In this document: positions 6,562-12,891 of the stretch, piece after piece
How positions within the stretch are numbered: position 1 is the first letter of the stretch
Layout: every line of letters begins with the position of its first letter
Notes under the pieces: generated by a model
Told to the model about the DNA's origin: nothing
What the model saw: only the letters and a program-made list of their open reading frames with translations
Database searches by the model: none
Program-made: the position numbers and the translations under genes
Source of the DNA: a virus
Reading direction: 5' to 3' (one strand)
Virus record (IMG/VR): IMGVR_UViG_3300042540_001822
Coordinates: 62,001 to 126,000 of that record
Length of the DNA stretch: 64,000 nucleotides

Positions 6562-6936
6562 CTACGAAACTGCATAGACAGACATTCCTATAATAACCAG
6601 AGCGTGTAACAATTGGTCAAATCCAAACACAATCCAATGCCATTTATTAGCAGGTGATTGTAGTGAAGGAAACCAGCCATTCATTCTACCTTTCCAAACA
6701 TCAATTATAAAGTGTGTTACCCATTGGAATATTACTAAGTAAGCCCAATCGTTTGTAAAGCCAATAAACCATCCTAAAACAAGCGACATTAACATAGTGT
6801 GCATTGCAGCGTGAATGAATATTGGAAACAATGGCTTTCCAAGTCGCTTTGCATTAAGCATCCAAGCATTTGATAAATGTGTGTAATCTGCTAAAAAATG
6901 GCAGATAAATAATCCGATTAAAATTTGTGTTTGCAT
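6562..6936 (-). CDS. DUF3307-like membrane protein
   Basis: This 124-aa protein has four hydrophobic segments (about residues 5-20, 42-62, 68-82, 103-122). Conserved His and Asp residues lie in them: 'CHFLADY', 'HAAMHTMLM', 'WVTHFIIDVWK', 'FDQLLHALVI'. This pattern matches the DUF3307 membrane family; its biochemical role is unknown. The gene is a single-gene cassette: a half-site lies before the start, and a complete site begins 5 nt after the stop. Confidence 0.75.
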   Translation of the reverse strand: MQTQILIGLFICHFLADYTHLSNAWMLNAKRLGKPLFPIFIHAAMHTMLMSLVLGWFIGFTNDWAYLVIFQWVTHFIIDVWKGRMNGWFPSLQSPANKWHWIVFGFDQLLHALVIIGMSVYAVS

Positions 6937-6956
6937 TTGTATTTTAAATTAAATCG

Positions 6957-6989
6957 TTTAGGGGTTGGACAAATAAACGAGTTAGTGAT
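6957..6989 (-). repeat. attC-like half-site
   Basis: Minus strand: ATCACTAAC-TCG, TTTATTTGTCC, AACCCC; the right core is absent. It lies between the stop at 6999 and the ATG at 6936. Confidence 0.5.
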
Positions 6990-6998
6990 AATTAAAAA

Positions 6999-7247
6999 TC
7001 ACAAAATTGTACAATTTTCAATTTCATAAACCTTTGGATGTTTTTCTTTTAGTTTATTTATAGCATTTTCATAATTTTCAGCATAAATTAATTCATAACA
7101 AATTGGATATTCGTCACCAATACCTAAACTAAAAGAAAGTAAATAAATATTAACCTTTTGTGAATTTTGTGATTTTTCACTCTCCCTAACATCAGATATA
7201 TTCAATTCCGAGTTTTCTTTAAAACTCTTAATTATGTTCTTTTCCAT
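6999..7247 (-). CDS. Cassette hypothetical protein
   Basis: This 82-aa protein has residues 30-80 ('VNIYLLSFSLGIGDEYPICY', then 'AENYENAINKLKEKHPK') that look like a beta-alpha-beta fold. No family is recognised and no signal peptide is seen. A core half-site follows 10 nt after the stop. Confidence 0.65.
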   Translation of the reverse strand: MEKNIIKSFKENSELNISDVRESEKSQNSQKVNIYLLSFSLGIGDEYPICYELIYAENYENAINKLKEKHPKVYEIENCTIL

Positions 7248-7272
7248 ATTCTATATTTTTTATCATCAACCG

Positions 7273-7680
7273 TTATGAGAAATGTTTTGTCAAAGCATCC
7301 TCTAATATTTGTATAGCTGTTTCTAATCCGCATTCCATCCCTTCTCTCCATTGTCCTTCACTATAATCTAATGGGGGTGATAATTGCCTACTACTTTCAA
7401 GTTGGCTTTGTAAATCTGCCAAAACACTTCTCATAACATCAGGTTGTTGCAATGTGGTTTCGGTGGTATGTGTTACATCTTCCATTTTAAGAAATTTTTC
7501 GTATTTTTCTTCCGTCATTCCGATTGCTTGTCTTTCCCATTCATGTTCACCTTGTTCACCATAAATTTCATATTCAGTCATAGGAGATTTTTTAACATCA
7601 TTGACCATAAAAATAAAAAAAGCAATTCCTATTAAAAGGAGAACAACCAATCCAATAACTGCTAGTAATGTGATATCCAT
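7273..7680 (-). CDS. Small membrane-anchored protein
   Basis: This 135-aa protein has one N-terminal transmembrane helix (residues 4-27) and a soluble acidic tail ending 'EGQWREGMECGLETAIQILE'. Unlike most cassette genes it has its own Bacteroidota-type promoter 36 nt upstream. That promoter could read through the downstream cassettes to 4241. Confidence 0.7.
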   Translation of the reverse strand: MDITLLAVIGLVVLLLIGIAFFIFMVNDVKKSPMTEYEIYGEQGEHEWERQAIGMTEEKYEKFLKMEDVTHTTETTLQQPDVMRSVLADLQSQLESSRQLSPPLDYSEGQWREGMECGLETAIQILEDALTKHFS

Positions 7681-7715
7681 AAAATTTACTTAGTTTTATT
7701 TTCGTATTTGCGTTT

Positions 7716-7724
7716 GCAAATATA
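7716..7724 (-). promoter_or_regulatory. Bacteroidota-type promoter
   Basis: Minus strand TATATTTGC at 36 nt before the ATG at 7680, in an AT-rich context. It is the only clear promoter inside the cassette cluster. Confidence 0.6.
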
Positions 7725-7784
7725 CAAATAAGTTTCGAGATTTCCAAATCTTACCTACAAAAATACATCATATTCCTGGTGTGT

Positions 7785-7823
7785 GGATGAAGGGAAATTG
7801 GACAAATAAACGAGTTATAGCAC
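7785..7823 (-). repeat. attC-like half-site
   Basis: Minus strand GTGCTATAAC-TCG, TTTATTTGTCC, AATTTCCC; the right half is missing before the promoter of the next gene. Confidence 0.5.
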
Positions 7824-7825
7824 AT

Positions 7826-7981
7826 TTAATTATCGCTTAACGACTGGCCGAAAACTATACAAGCTAAACATACAGGAAGATACCATTTCCAATTATCTGT
7901 TTGTGTTATCCAAAGCGATGATAAAATCATCCCACTTGTGATTATTGCAACTGTGTTTAAAAATTTCTTTACTTTTTTCAT
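7826..7981 (-). CDS. Tiny two-helix membrane protein
   Basis: This 51-aa ORF starts 'MKKVKKFLNTVAIITSGMIL' and ends '..VFGQSLSDN'. Two hydrophobic stretches are separated by 'TQTDNWKW'. It fits exactly between two attC-like cores: the start is 16 nt after one and the stop 3 nt before the other. The fit supports it as a cassette gene. Confidence 0.6.
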   Translation of the reverse strand: MKKVKKFLNTVAIITSGMILSSLWITQTDNWKWYLPVCLACIVFGQSLSDN

Positions 7982-7996
7982 CGTTTTAAAATTAAC

Positions 7997-8074
7997 GCCT
8001 TATAACAGCAAATTTGGAAAATGTAAAAATTGGTTTCATGGGTTAGGGGTTGGGCGAATGTGCGAGTTAGGTGC
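7997..8074 (-). repeat. attC-like site (complete)
   Basis: Minus strand: GCACCTAAC-TCG, a C-rich centre with CCCAACCCCTAACCC, TTTTCCAAATTTGCT and GTTATAAGGC. 78 bp. Confidence 0.6.
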
Positions 8075-8306
8075 AAGGCTCTGCCAACCATCCACCACAA
8101 GCAGACCAAACCACCCAACCACCATAAGCAACGTGCATACCGCCAAAAAACTTTGAAACAGATACAGACCAAGTGAAGTAACCTTCTTCAAGTGTTTGTC
8201 CTGTATCAAAATGTTTAAACTTATTACCCAAATGTTTTTTGGCTCGTTCCAAGACAAAAGCCCTGCAACTAACACGGGTTTGGCAAGATTGAGGGGTTGG
8301 TTTCAT
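8067..8306 (-). CDS. Cassette hypothetical protein, start uncertain
   Basis: This frame ends in 'GGWVVWSACGGWLAEPCT', and its stop codon is the TAA of the attC-like core. The only ATG (8306) lies inside the upstream attC-like site; a TTG at 8252 is a plausible alternative. Other frames are open here too, so the reading frame is the best guess rather than certain. It is aromatic- and glycine-rich with no recognised family. Confidence 0.4.
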   Translation of the reverse strand: MKPTPQSCQTRVSCRAFVLERAKKHLGNKFKHFDTGQTLEEGYFTWSVSVSKFFGGMHVAYGGWVVWSACGGWLAEPCT

Positions 8307-8361
8307 GGGTTAGGGGTTGGGGGTTGGGAAGGAAAACTGGACAAATAAACGAGTTATGTGC
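8265..8361 (-). repeat. attC-like site (complete, 97 bp)
   Basis: Minus strand: GCACATAAC-TCG, TTTATTTGTCCAG, a C-rich centre, CTTGCCAAACCCGT and GTTAGTTGC. The centre reads on the plus strand as four consecutive G-tracts with TTA/TT spacers (8308-8329), a G-quadruplex-capable, telomere-like string. Confidence 0.6.
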
Positions 8362-8365
8362 AATT

Positions 8366-8608
8366 TTAAGACACCCACTTATGACACCTTTTACAAGCGA
8401 TTTCTTTTGGCTCGTTAGTGTCAGGCGTGTATTTCCTATGTCCTACAATTTTGCACCATAAAGGCAAAAAAGTATCTTCAAACATTAGTTTGCGCTGGTG
8501 TTTTATTACAGACCAAAAACGGTCATAGTAATATTTTTTGTTGTCAGGATACTTTCTTGCTAATCGCAGTATCCAAAATAAATCGCAAGTTTCTCTTGAT
8601 GTTGACAT
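8366..8608 (-). CDS. Cassette protein with C-terminal zinc-ribbon-like motif
   Basis: This 80-aa protein is helical at its N-terminus (MSTSRETCDLFWILRLARKY). The C-terminus has C-K-I-V-G-H and A-C-K-R-C-H, a possible Cys/His zinc site. It is the first gene of the cassette run, with the core 4 nt after its stop. The function is unknown. Confidence 0.65.
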   Translation of the reverse strand: MSTSRETCDLFWILRLARKYPDNKKYYYDRFWSVIKHQRKLMFEDTFLPLWCKIVGHRKYTPDTNEPKEIACKRCHKWVS

Positions 8609-8691
8609 TTTTTTATTGATTTATGGTTTGGAAAAGTGTGTATTTACCGCATTTTGCAATAATAGTTTTTACTTTAGGCGCGATAAGTTTC

Positions 8692-8973
8692 TTAATTCAA
8701 AATGAATTTAAGAACCAAAATCAAAATTAGAATTAAACCAAACCCAAGAACGCTCACCAAAATTACAATACGTTCTCCCATAGATGATATCCCTTCGAAT
8801 TGGATTTTGCCCTCATCTTGTTTGTATGGAATAAGTTCCTCCCTCATTAATTCCCTCCAAAGTTCGGAATTACACTCTTCATTATCACATAAGAAGAAAA
8901 AACCAAACTCTCCTACATTCACCCTTCTTTGGGCTTGCTCTTGGCACTGACAACAGGTGGATTGTTGTTTCAT
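8692..8973 (-). CDS. Small Cys-rich protein with C-terminal membrane helix
   Basis: This 93-aa protein has N-terminal C-C-Q-C and further 'LCDNEEC' cysteines, suggesting a zinc ribbon. A single C-terminal transmembrane segment (residues 68-92) makes it tail-anchored. It lies directly downstream of the tRNA gene on the same strand. No family is recognised. Confidence 0.65.
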   Translation of the reverse strand: MKQQSTCCQCQEQAQRRVNVGEFGFFFLCDNEECNSELWRELMREELIPYKQDEGKIQFEGISSMGERIVILVSVLGFGLILILILVLKFILN

Positions 8974-8996
8974 AAGGATATGTGGGTTTAATTGTG

Positions 8997-9069
8997 TGAT
9001 CCCGACTGGACTCGAACCAGTAACCTACTGCTTAGAAGGCAGTTGCTCTATCCATTGAGCTACGGGACC
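8997..9069 (-). tRNA. tRNA-Arg(UCU)
   Basis: A 73-nt cloverleaf reads from 9069 leftward. The acceptor is GGTCCCG/CGGGATC, the D-arm contains TAGCTCAATGGATAGAGCA, the anticodon loop is CTTCTAA with anticodon UCU, and the T-loop is GTTCGAGTC. The 3' CCA is not encoded, so it must be added after transcription. It decodes AGA, a codon that is abundant in these AT-rich genes. Confidence 0.95.
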
Positions 9070-9074
9070 TGGAT

Positions 9075-9212
9075 TTATTTTGGATCCATTTTTTCGTATT
9101 CTTTTTTGACCTGTGCCTGAAAATTTTCCACGTTTGCAGAGAATTTACCGTAGGCAGCTCCTGACATGAAAGCAAGAATTCCAAAAAGAATGAAGGTAAT
9201 TAGTAACAGCAT
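9075..9212 (-). CDS. Tiny membrane protein
   Basis: This 45-aa ORF (MLLLITFILFGILAFMSGAA..) has an N-terminal transmembrane helix and a charged tail ending 'YEKMDPK'. A TATATTTGT promoter word lies upstream, and the tRNA gene follows 5 nt after the stop. They are probably co-transcribed. Confidence 0.6.
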   Translation of the reverse strand: MLLLITFILFGILAFMSGAAYGKFSANVENFQAQVKKEYEKMDPK

Positions 9213-9226
9213 AAGTTTGTTTTTTT

Positions 9227-9235
9227 ACAAATATA
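9227..9235 (-). promoter_or_regulatory. Bacteroidota-type -7 element
   Basis: TATATTTGT on the minus strand, 14 nt upstream of the small ORF at 9212 and reading toward tRNA-Arg. Confidence 0.5.
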
Positions 9236-9289
9236 AGAAAAAAACTAATATGATCGATTTCCAAATCAAAAAAATGCGGTCCTACGACC

Positions 9290-9604
9290 CTACACATCGG
9301 GATTAATTTCAGCCCAAAACAACTTTACAACACTTCCCTTTATTTCTCCATACACACAGTCACTAAATTCGTAGGCTGGCACAAAGGAATTCAAATCTAC
9401 CCAAGCCCAATCAGCATCATGGTTTGGGAATTGGGCCATGTACTGACCCTCTTCGTTTACCATCAATAATTCTCTTTTTTTGTCATCCAAAAAAGTTCCC
9501 CCGGTGTATATGTGTTTTTTCACATCCAAAATTGGTGGTGTTAGCATTTCGGGCTTACAAACATTGTCCTCTAATAAATTGCGGAAAAAAGAAATTGGAT
9601 TCAT
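9290..9604 (-). CDS. Hypothetical protein
   Basis: This 104-aa protein starts at the ATG 'MNPISFFRNLLEDNVC'. Longer starts run into the gene upstream. Residues 45-104 hold '..EEGQYMAQFPNHDADWAWVDLNSF', a beta-rich, aromatic pattern. The N-terminus carries L-L-E, but the surrounding pattern is weak, so it is not counted as signal-bearing. It follows 9610-9825 by 5 nt. Confidence 0.65.
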   Translation of the reverse strand: MNPISFFRNLLEDNVCKPEMLTPPILDVKKHIYTGGTFLDDKKRELLMVNEEGQYMAQFPNHDADWAWVDLNSFVPAYEFSDCVYGEIKGSVVKLFWAEINPDV

Positions 9605-9609
9605 GTTAC

Positions 9610-9825
9610 TTATACAGCAGAACCAACATTTGATTTCGTTTCCACCTCCTTTAAAACCTCGATCCAATACAGATGCATCACAATCAACTCTGGGTGGATT
9701 TCGGTACAGTTAATTAAGGATTGTATGTTTTTTAAACAATCATTTACTGTTTTTTTACCCAACATCTCTTTTGCCTTCTGGGAGGGAGAAAGTGCAGGCA
9801 AATCAAACAAAACAGATTGGCTCAT
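9610..9825 (-). CDS. Hypothetical protein coupled to sigma factor
   Basis: This 71-aa helical protein starts 'MSQSVLFDLPALSPSQKAKE'. Its ATG overlaps the stop of the sigma gene (ATGA), so the two are translationally coupled. Its N-terminus (MSQ) is shared with the gene upstream of the sigma (10724-10987). A partner or anti-sigma role is possible but unsupported. Confidence 0.65.
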   Translation of the reverse strand: MSQSVLFDLPALSPSQKAKEMLGKKTVNDCLKNIQSLINCTEIHPELIVMHLYWIEVLKEVETKSNVGSAV

Positions 9826-10706
9826 AGACTTGGTTCAAATTGAATTCTTCTTGCTCCGGATTTCATTTTCGTGATCGCCTTACGGTGAATGATCTCTGCC
9901 TTCTGTTTTGAAATTCCAAATTTCAAACCAATTTCTATGTATGTCAATGGGTAATCATATCCCACTCCATGATGTAATGTCACGATGTCTTTTTCTAAAG
10001 GAGTTAAAGAAAGCAACAACTTATTAACCATCTTCTTTTCGTCATCCTTGTTCAACACATCTTCTGGTGTATCTTCACCGGAATCAATTATCTCATACAG
10101 GTTAGAGTCTTCTGCTGTTTCTAGGGGCTTGTCCAAAGAGACAGACACAAAATTTTGGCCTGTCACAAATTTAAAGGTATCAAAGGTTAGATTTTCTCTT
10201 TTGAGTTCTTCCTTCATGTATTCAAATACCTCCATCTCTGTGGCCTCCCTACCAATCCTAGCAAAAAGGTAACATTTCGCATCCTCTGCTTTTTGAACTA
10301 AACGTAATTGATTGGGCGGGATGTACACTGTTCTTTTAAACTTCTGTATGTAAAGAATCATTTCCTTTCGGATATGCCAAACAGCAAAGGAGATAAATCT
10401 AAATCCCTTGGTTGGATCAAATCTATCTGCTGCATCCACCAGCCCCACGTTGCCCACAGCCACCATCTCCTGCTGTGATTCTTCATTACTAGCATACATC
10501 TTGGCAACCGATAACACAAACCTCAAATTTGAGGTAACCAGCTTTTCTCTGGCTTTGGCATTACCATTAAAGGCCTGGGTGGCTATTTCGTATTCCTCAT
10601 CTGGTGACATGATGGGTATTCGGGATACCTCCCTCAAATACACCTGGGTTGAAAACTTCTGGCTGAGAGTAAATGTCTCAACTTTTTTAAATTGTCTCAT
10701 GCCCAT
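9822..10706 (-). CDS. RNA polymerase sigma-70 family factor
   Basis: This 294-aa protein has all promoter-recognition regions. Region 1.2 is about residues 17-50 (QVYLREVSRIPIMSPDEEYE). Region 2 is about 56-122, with 'NLRFVLSVAK', 'DAADRFDPTKGFRFISFAVW' and 'IRKEM'. Region 3 is about 125-210. Region 4 is about 232-285, with 'LTPLEKDIVTLHHGVGYDYP' and a helix-turn-helix. The N-terminal 'MRQFK' and overall layout resemble the Bacteroidota primary sigma factor, suggesting capture from the host. It would direct host RNA polymerase to phage promoters, perhaps the GATATATA boxes. Confidence 0.92.
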   Translation of the reverse strand: MGMRQFKKVETFTLSQKFSTQVYLREVSRIPIMSPDEEYEIATQAFNGNAKAREKLVTSNLRFVLSVAKMYASNEESQQEMVAVGNVGLVDAADRFDPTKGFRFISFAVWHIRKEMILYIQKFKRTVYIPPNQLRLVQKAEDAKCYLFARIGREATEMEVFEYMKEELKRENLTFDTFKFVTGQNFVSVSLDKPLETAEDSNLYEIIDSGEDTPEDVLNKDDEKKMVNKLLLSLTPLEKDIVTLHHGVGYDYPLTYIEIGLKFGISKQKAEIIHRKAITKMKSGARRIQFEPSL

Positions 10707-10723
10707 TGAAGTTCATTCAAAAT

Positions 10724-10987
10724 TTAAATTTCGTCATTTGAAAAAGTGGCAATCTTTTGTTTCTGAACCCTTAGTACCGACTTTAGGTTTTTGTGATGAT
10801 TGGAAAGTTTGAGGGCGAGTTGTCCCTGGAAATCAGAATCCTTAGCCACAACCTTCATCCACGAATCCAAAAAGATATCGAGAAATCTGGCCGAGGATTC
10901 CAACTGAATGGGTGTAATACAGGATTTGATTGTTTCCTCTACCTTCACGGCATCAGAGGTCAATCTTGAGAAAATGGGCTGTGACAT
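10724..10987 (-). CDS. Small helical protein upstream of sigma factor
   Basis: This 87-aa, fully helical protein (MSQPIFSRLTSDAVKVEETI..) contains 'FLDIFLDSWMKVVAKDSDFQ'. It lies 17 nt upstream of the sigma gene in the same operon. No family is recognised; the position suggests a role with the sigma factor, which is inference only. Confidence 0.65.
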   Translation of the reverse strand: MSQPIFSRLTSDAVKVEETIKSCITPIQLESSARFLDIFLDSWMKVVAKDSDFQGQLALKLSNHHKNLKSVLRVQKQKIATFSNDEI

Positions 10988-11047
10988 ATCAAGGGTTTAG
11001 AACCCAAGATTAAGTCAAACGAACCAAACAAAAAAATTTAACTTCTT

Positions 11048-11191
11048 TTATTTTCCCTGCCCAACGTATTTCTTCTGGTAAAACTTGCTTCTCTTATTAG
11101 AAGAGGTTTTGGTTTTAGCATGAATACCTCTTCTTCTCTTCTTAAAAGAATCCTTGTGGGAGTTTGAACTCGTTTGTGATTTGGTTGCCAT
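11048..11191 (-). CDS. Very small basic protein
   Basis: This 47-aa protein (MATKSQTSSNSHKDSFKKRR..) contains 'RGIHAKTKTSSNKRSKFYQK' and ends 'YVGQGK', with about a third of residues Lys/Arg. Short proteins with this 'RGIHAKTKTS' core recur in Bacteroidota and their phages as uncharacterised proteins. An RNA- or ribosome-binding role would fit the charge, but is not shown. The ATG follows the stop of 11204-11488 by 12 nt. Confidence 0.65.
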   Translation of the reverse strand: MATKSQTSSNSHKDSFKKRRRGIHAKTKTSSNKRSKFYQKKYVGQGK

Positions 11192-11203
11192 TGTGTTTGA
11201 AAT

Positions 11204-11488
11204 TTATTTTTTGCACTCAGATGGTTGAAAACATCCTTGTCCTCCACCCTCAACGTACCCTACCCTGAAATCCACATCATGACCCTGGGTGTAGGGAGAC
11301 TCCTGCCCACATACAACACAAAGGTCATACTCGGGGAAGGGAAGCTCGGGCTGGGACGTCTTAAGGGATCGAACAAATTCGTTCTCTCTGTTTTTCTGGT
11401 TCCAGTATCTTTCCTGGACAATTTCCCCTAGGGCATAGGCATTCGGGGTGGCGAGGATCTCTACCTCTGTGAGTGTGACTGTGATCAT
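11204..11488 (-). CDS. Cys-containing hypothetical protein
   Basis: This 94-aa protein has 'YDLCVVCGQESPYTQGHDVDF' and, near the end, 'GCFQPSEC'. Together these give a C-x2-C ... C-x5-C arrangement that could bind zinc. The first 30 residues are a beta-type 'MITVTLTEVEILATPNAYAL'. It is the first solid gene of the leftward operon next to the divergent control region. Confidence 0.7.
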   Translation of the reverse strand: MITVTLTEVEILATPNAYALGEIVQERYWNQKNRENEFVRSLKTSQPELPFPEYDLCVVCGQESPYTQGHDVDFRVGYVEGGGQGCFQPSECKK

Positions 11489-11538
11489 GTTCGAATTTTA
11501 GAGGGTGTAAAACATACTATCTTAGCACCATACTATAT

Positions 11539-11721
11539 CTATTGTTTCGATTTTTCGGGTCCACAGAGGACCTGCCCACAGGTACAGGACTTGGTGGGAT
11601 CAGTGACACAGGGGGTTTCGGGATTGGGGGACATCGGGAGGGGCTGGGATCCAAAGAGGGCCGAGCGGACTCTGGCCCATAGCCGCCGGAGTAGAGGGGG
11701 AAGTGGAGGAAAGTGGAACAT
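11539..11721 (-). CDS. Possible small Cys/Pro-rich protein
   Basis: This 60-aa ORF (MFHFPPLPPLLRRLWARVRS..) ends with 'SCTCGQVLCGPEKSKQ'. The Arg-rich amphipathic start and Cys-rich end look protein-like. It lies in a GC-rich stretch where chance ORFs are common, and three other frames are also open here. Confidence 0.3.
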   Translation of the reverse strand: MFHFPPLPPLLRRLWARVRSALFGSQPLPMSPNPETPCVTDPTKSCTCGQVLCGPEKSKQ

Positions 11722-12336
11722 GGGTATATTTTGTGTTGAGGCGCCGTGCGCGTCGCGTGCACGCGCTGGGCTTGAGTATGTTAGCATCATACTATGTCAA
11801 ACCCCAAAAATTTCACCCGGGCCCGGGGTACGTTTTGTTTGTTTCTGTCTTATCTTTGGATTGTGTTTCTCATATGTGTTTTGCCCGTGTCGGTCTCCGG
11901 ATCGGCACGGGATTTTTGTTTGTCCCAGATTTCCAGGATAATCTCAGCCCAACGAAAACCTTTCGTTATAACACAACATGTTTACTTAGAATGACTTACA
12001 AATCGTAACAACAAAAAAATTTACCGGGCGGGCTGACCCAGATTAACCTCGGACTAACCTCGGCCCATCCGGGGCGGAGTTAAATTGGAAATCCGGGTTA
12101 TCCTCCACAAGCCTCCACTTAACCCCACTTTTTACCACACGGAGGTGCTAGGAAAAAAAATCGAGGTTAGCGGGGATAAATTTGGGGACAACTGGGAGAA
12201 CTTGGTTAACCCCGCCCTACAGGGGTAAAACGAGGCTTTCCCGGACGATCGGGTCTGGACTCATGGCCCTGGGTGGTTTTCAAGGCCTCAGAGGGGCTTC
12301 CACAAGGGGGATTTTTCCGCGAAACCTTGAGGGCAG

Positions 12337-12640
12337 AGTCCTTTAAAGAATCCCTTTCTTCTTGTCTGTCATGTCTGGGCCAGGAGGGCCAAGGAGTCCT
12401 TTAAAGAATCCGATTCTTCTTTGTGATGTCTGGACCAAGGAGTGTCGGGAAGTCCTTTAAAGAATCCCTTTCTTCTTGTCTGTTATGTCTGGGCCAAGGA
12501 GATCCCTACAGTAACCTTTAGCTACCTATGTGTCTCCTTGTCTTCTTATATGTCTTTGATGTCTGGGCAGAGTCCTTTAAAGAATCCGATTCTTCTTGTC
12601 TTCTTGTATGTCTTTTATGTCTGGGACAGTAGATCTTTCT
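12337..12640 (+). repeat. ~58-bp imperfect tandem repeat
   Basis: Units begin with agtcctttaaagaatcc at 12337, 12395, 12451 and 12571, and a degenerate unit lies near 12511. Spacing is therefore 56-60 bp. Each unit continues with TTCTTCTTGTCTgT, then ATGTCTGGg, then a purine-rich stretch. CTTTAAAG is palindromic. The array could hold protein-binding iterons of an origin or regulator. Confidence 0.75.
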
Positions 12641-12800
12641 GAGTACGTGTGTCTTCTCTTGTGTGTTCTCTTTATACTTTGCATGTTCGGGTTAAAACAT
12701 GTTAGATGTGGTGTAGTCCTTCTGTGTCTCCTTGTTCGTCTGTGTGTTCTTTTCTTCATTCTTAAATTGACATTGGATTTTGTTCTTTTTTATTTGGAAG

Positions 12801-12841
12801 GGCCGGGGTTCTTTCTGTGTTCCCAATTTTGTCCCCCTCGA
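12801..12841 (+). promoter_or_regulatory. Shared leader element, copy 1
   Basis: The ~41-bp word starting ggccggggttctttc and ending tttgtccccctcga is repeated almost exactly at 14354-14394, each time shortly before a signal-bearing gene. A partial copy lies at 25452. It contains no obvious ORF. Confidence 0.6.
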
Positions 12842-12868
12842 TTTTTGAGGAACACGTTTGATGCAAAT

Positions 12869-12876
12869 GATATATA
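12869..12876 (+). promoter_or_regulatory. GATATATA box
   Basis: GATATATA lies 15 nt before the ATG at 12892, in an A-rich leader. Confidence 0.5.
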
Positions 12877-12891
12877 AAAAAAATTGTTTTT

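Larger units (their letters stand above)
4241..8608 (-). mobile_element. attC-like cassette cluster
   Basis: About a dozen tiny genes all point left. They are separated by imperfect inverted repeats built of GCnnnTAAC-TCG-(n)-TTTGTC on one side and (T)TTGCCAAAnnnn-GTTAnnnGC on the other, with a variable C/A-rich centre. In several cassettes the first bases are complementary to the core at the cassette's own far end, for example GTTATCGGC at 4918-4910 and GCCGATAAC at 4597-4589. That is the signature of integron gene cassettes. No integron integrase is present in the window. Four sites look complete and four are half-sites. Confidence 0.6.
11489..12891. other. GC-rich divergent control region, almost gene-free
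   Basis: About 1.4 kb separates leftward genes (to 11,488) from rightward genes (from 12,892). Base composition changes sharply, with runs such as gcgccgtgcgcgtcgcgtgc and a cccgggcccggg palindrome (11816-11827). It also holds repeated ATACTAT words (11515, 11531, 11790), an aacgaaa/tttcgtt hairpin (about 11950-11966), repeated AACCTCGG words (12040-12065), a ~58-bp tandem repeat (12337-12640) and a leader element (12801-12841). A plus-strand TATCTTTGG word near 11853 could be a promoter. A replication origin or long leader RNA is possible. No convincing long ORF was found. Confidence 0.6.

Noticed and set aside
11591-12877. Several plus-strand open frames in the divergent region (for example 11591-11941, 12596-12877).
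   Set aside because: Protein text is low-complexity Cys/Val/Leu-rich and overlaps tandem DNA repeats; it looks like chance coding.
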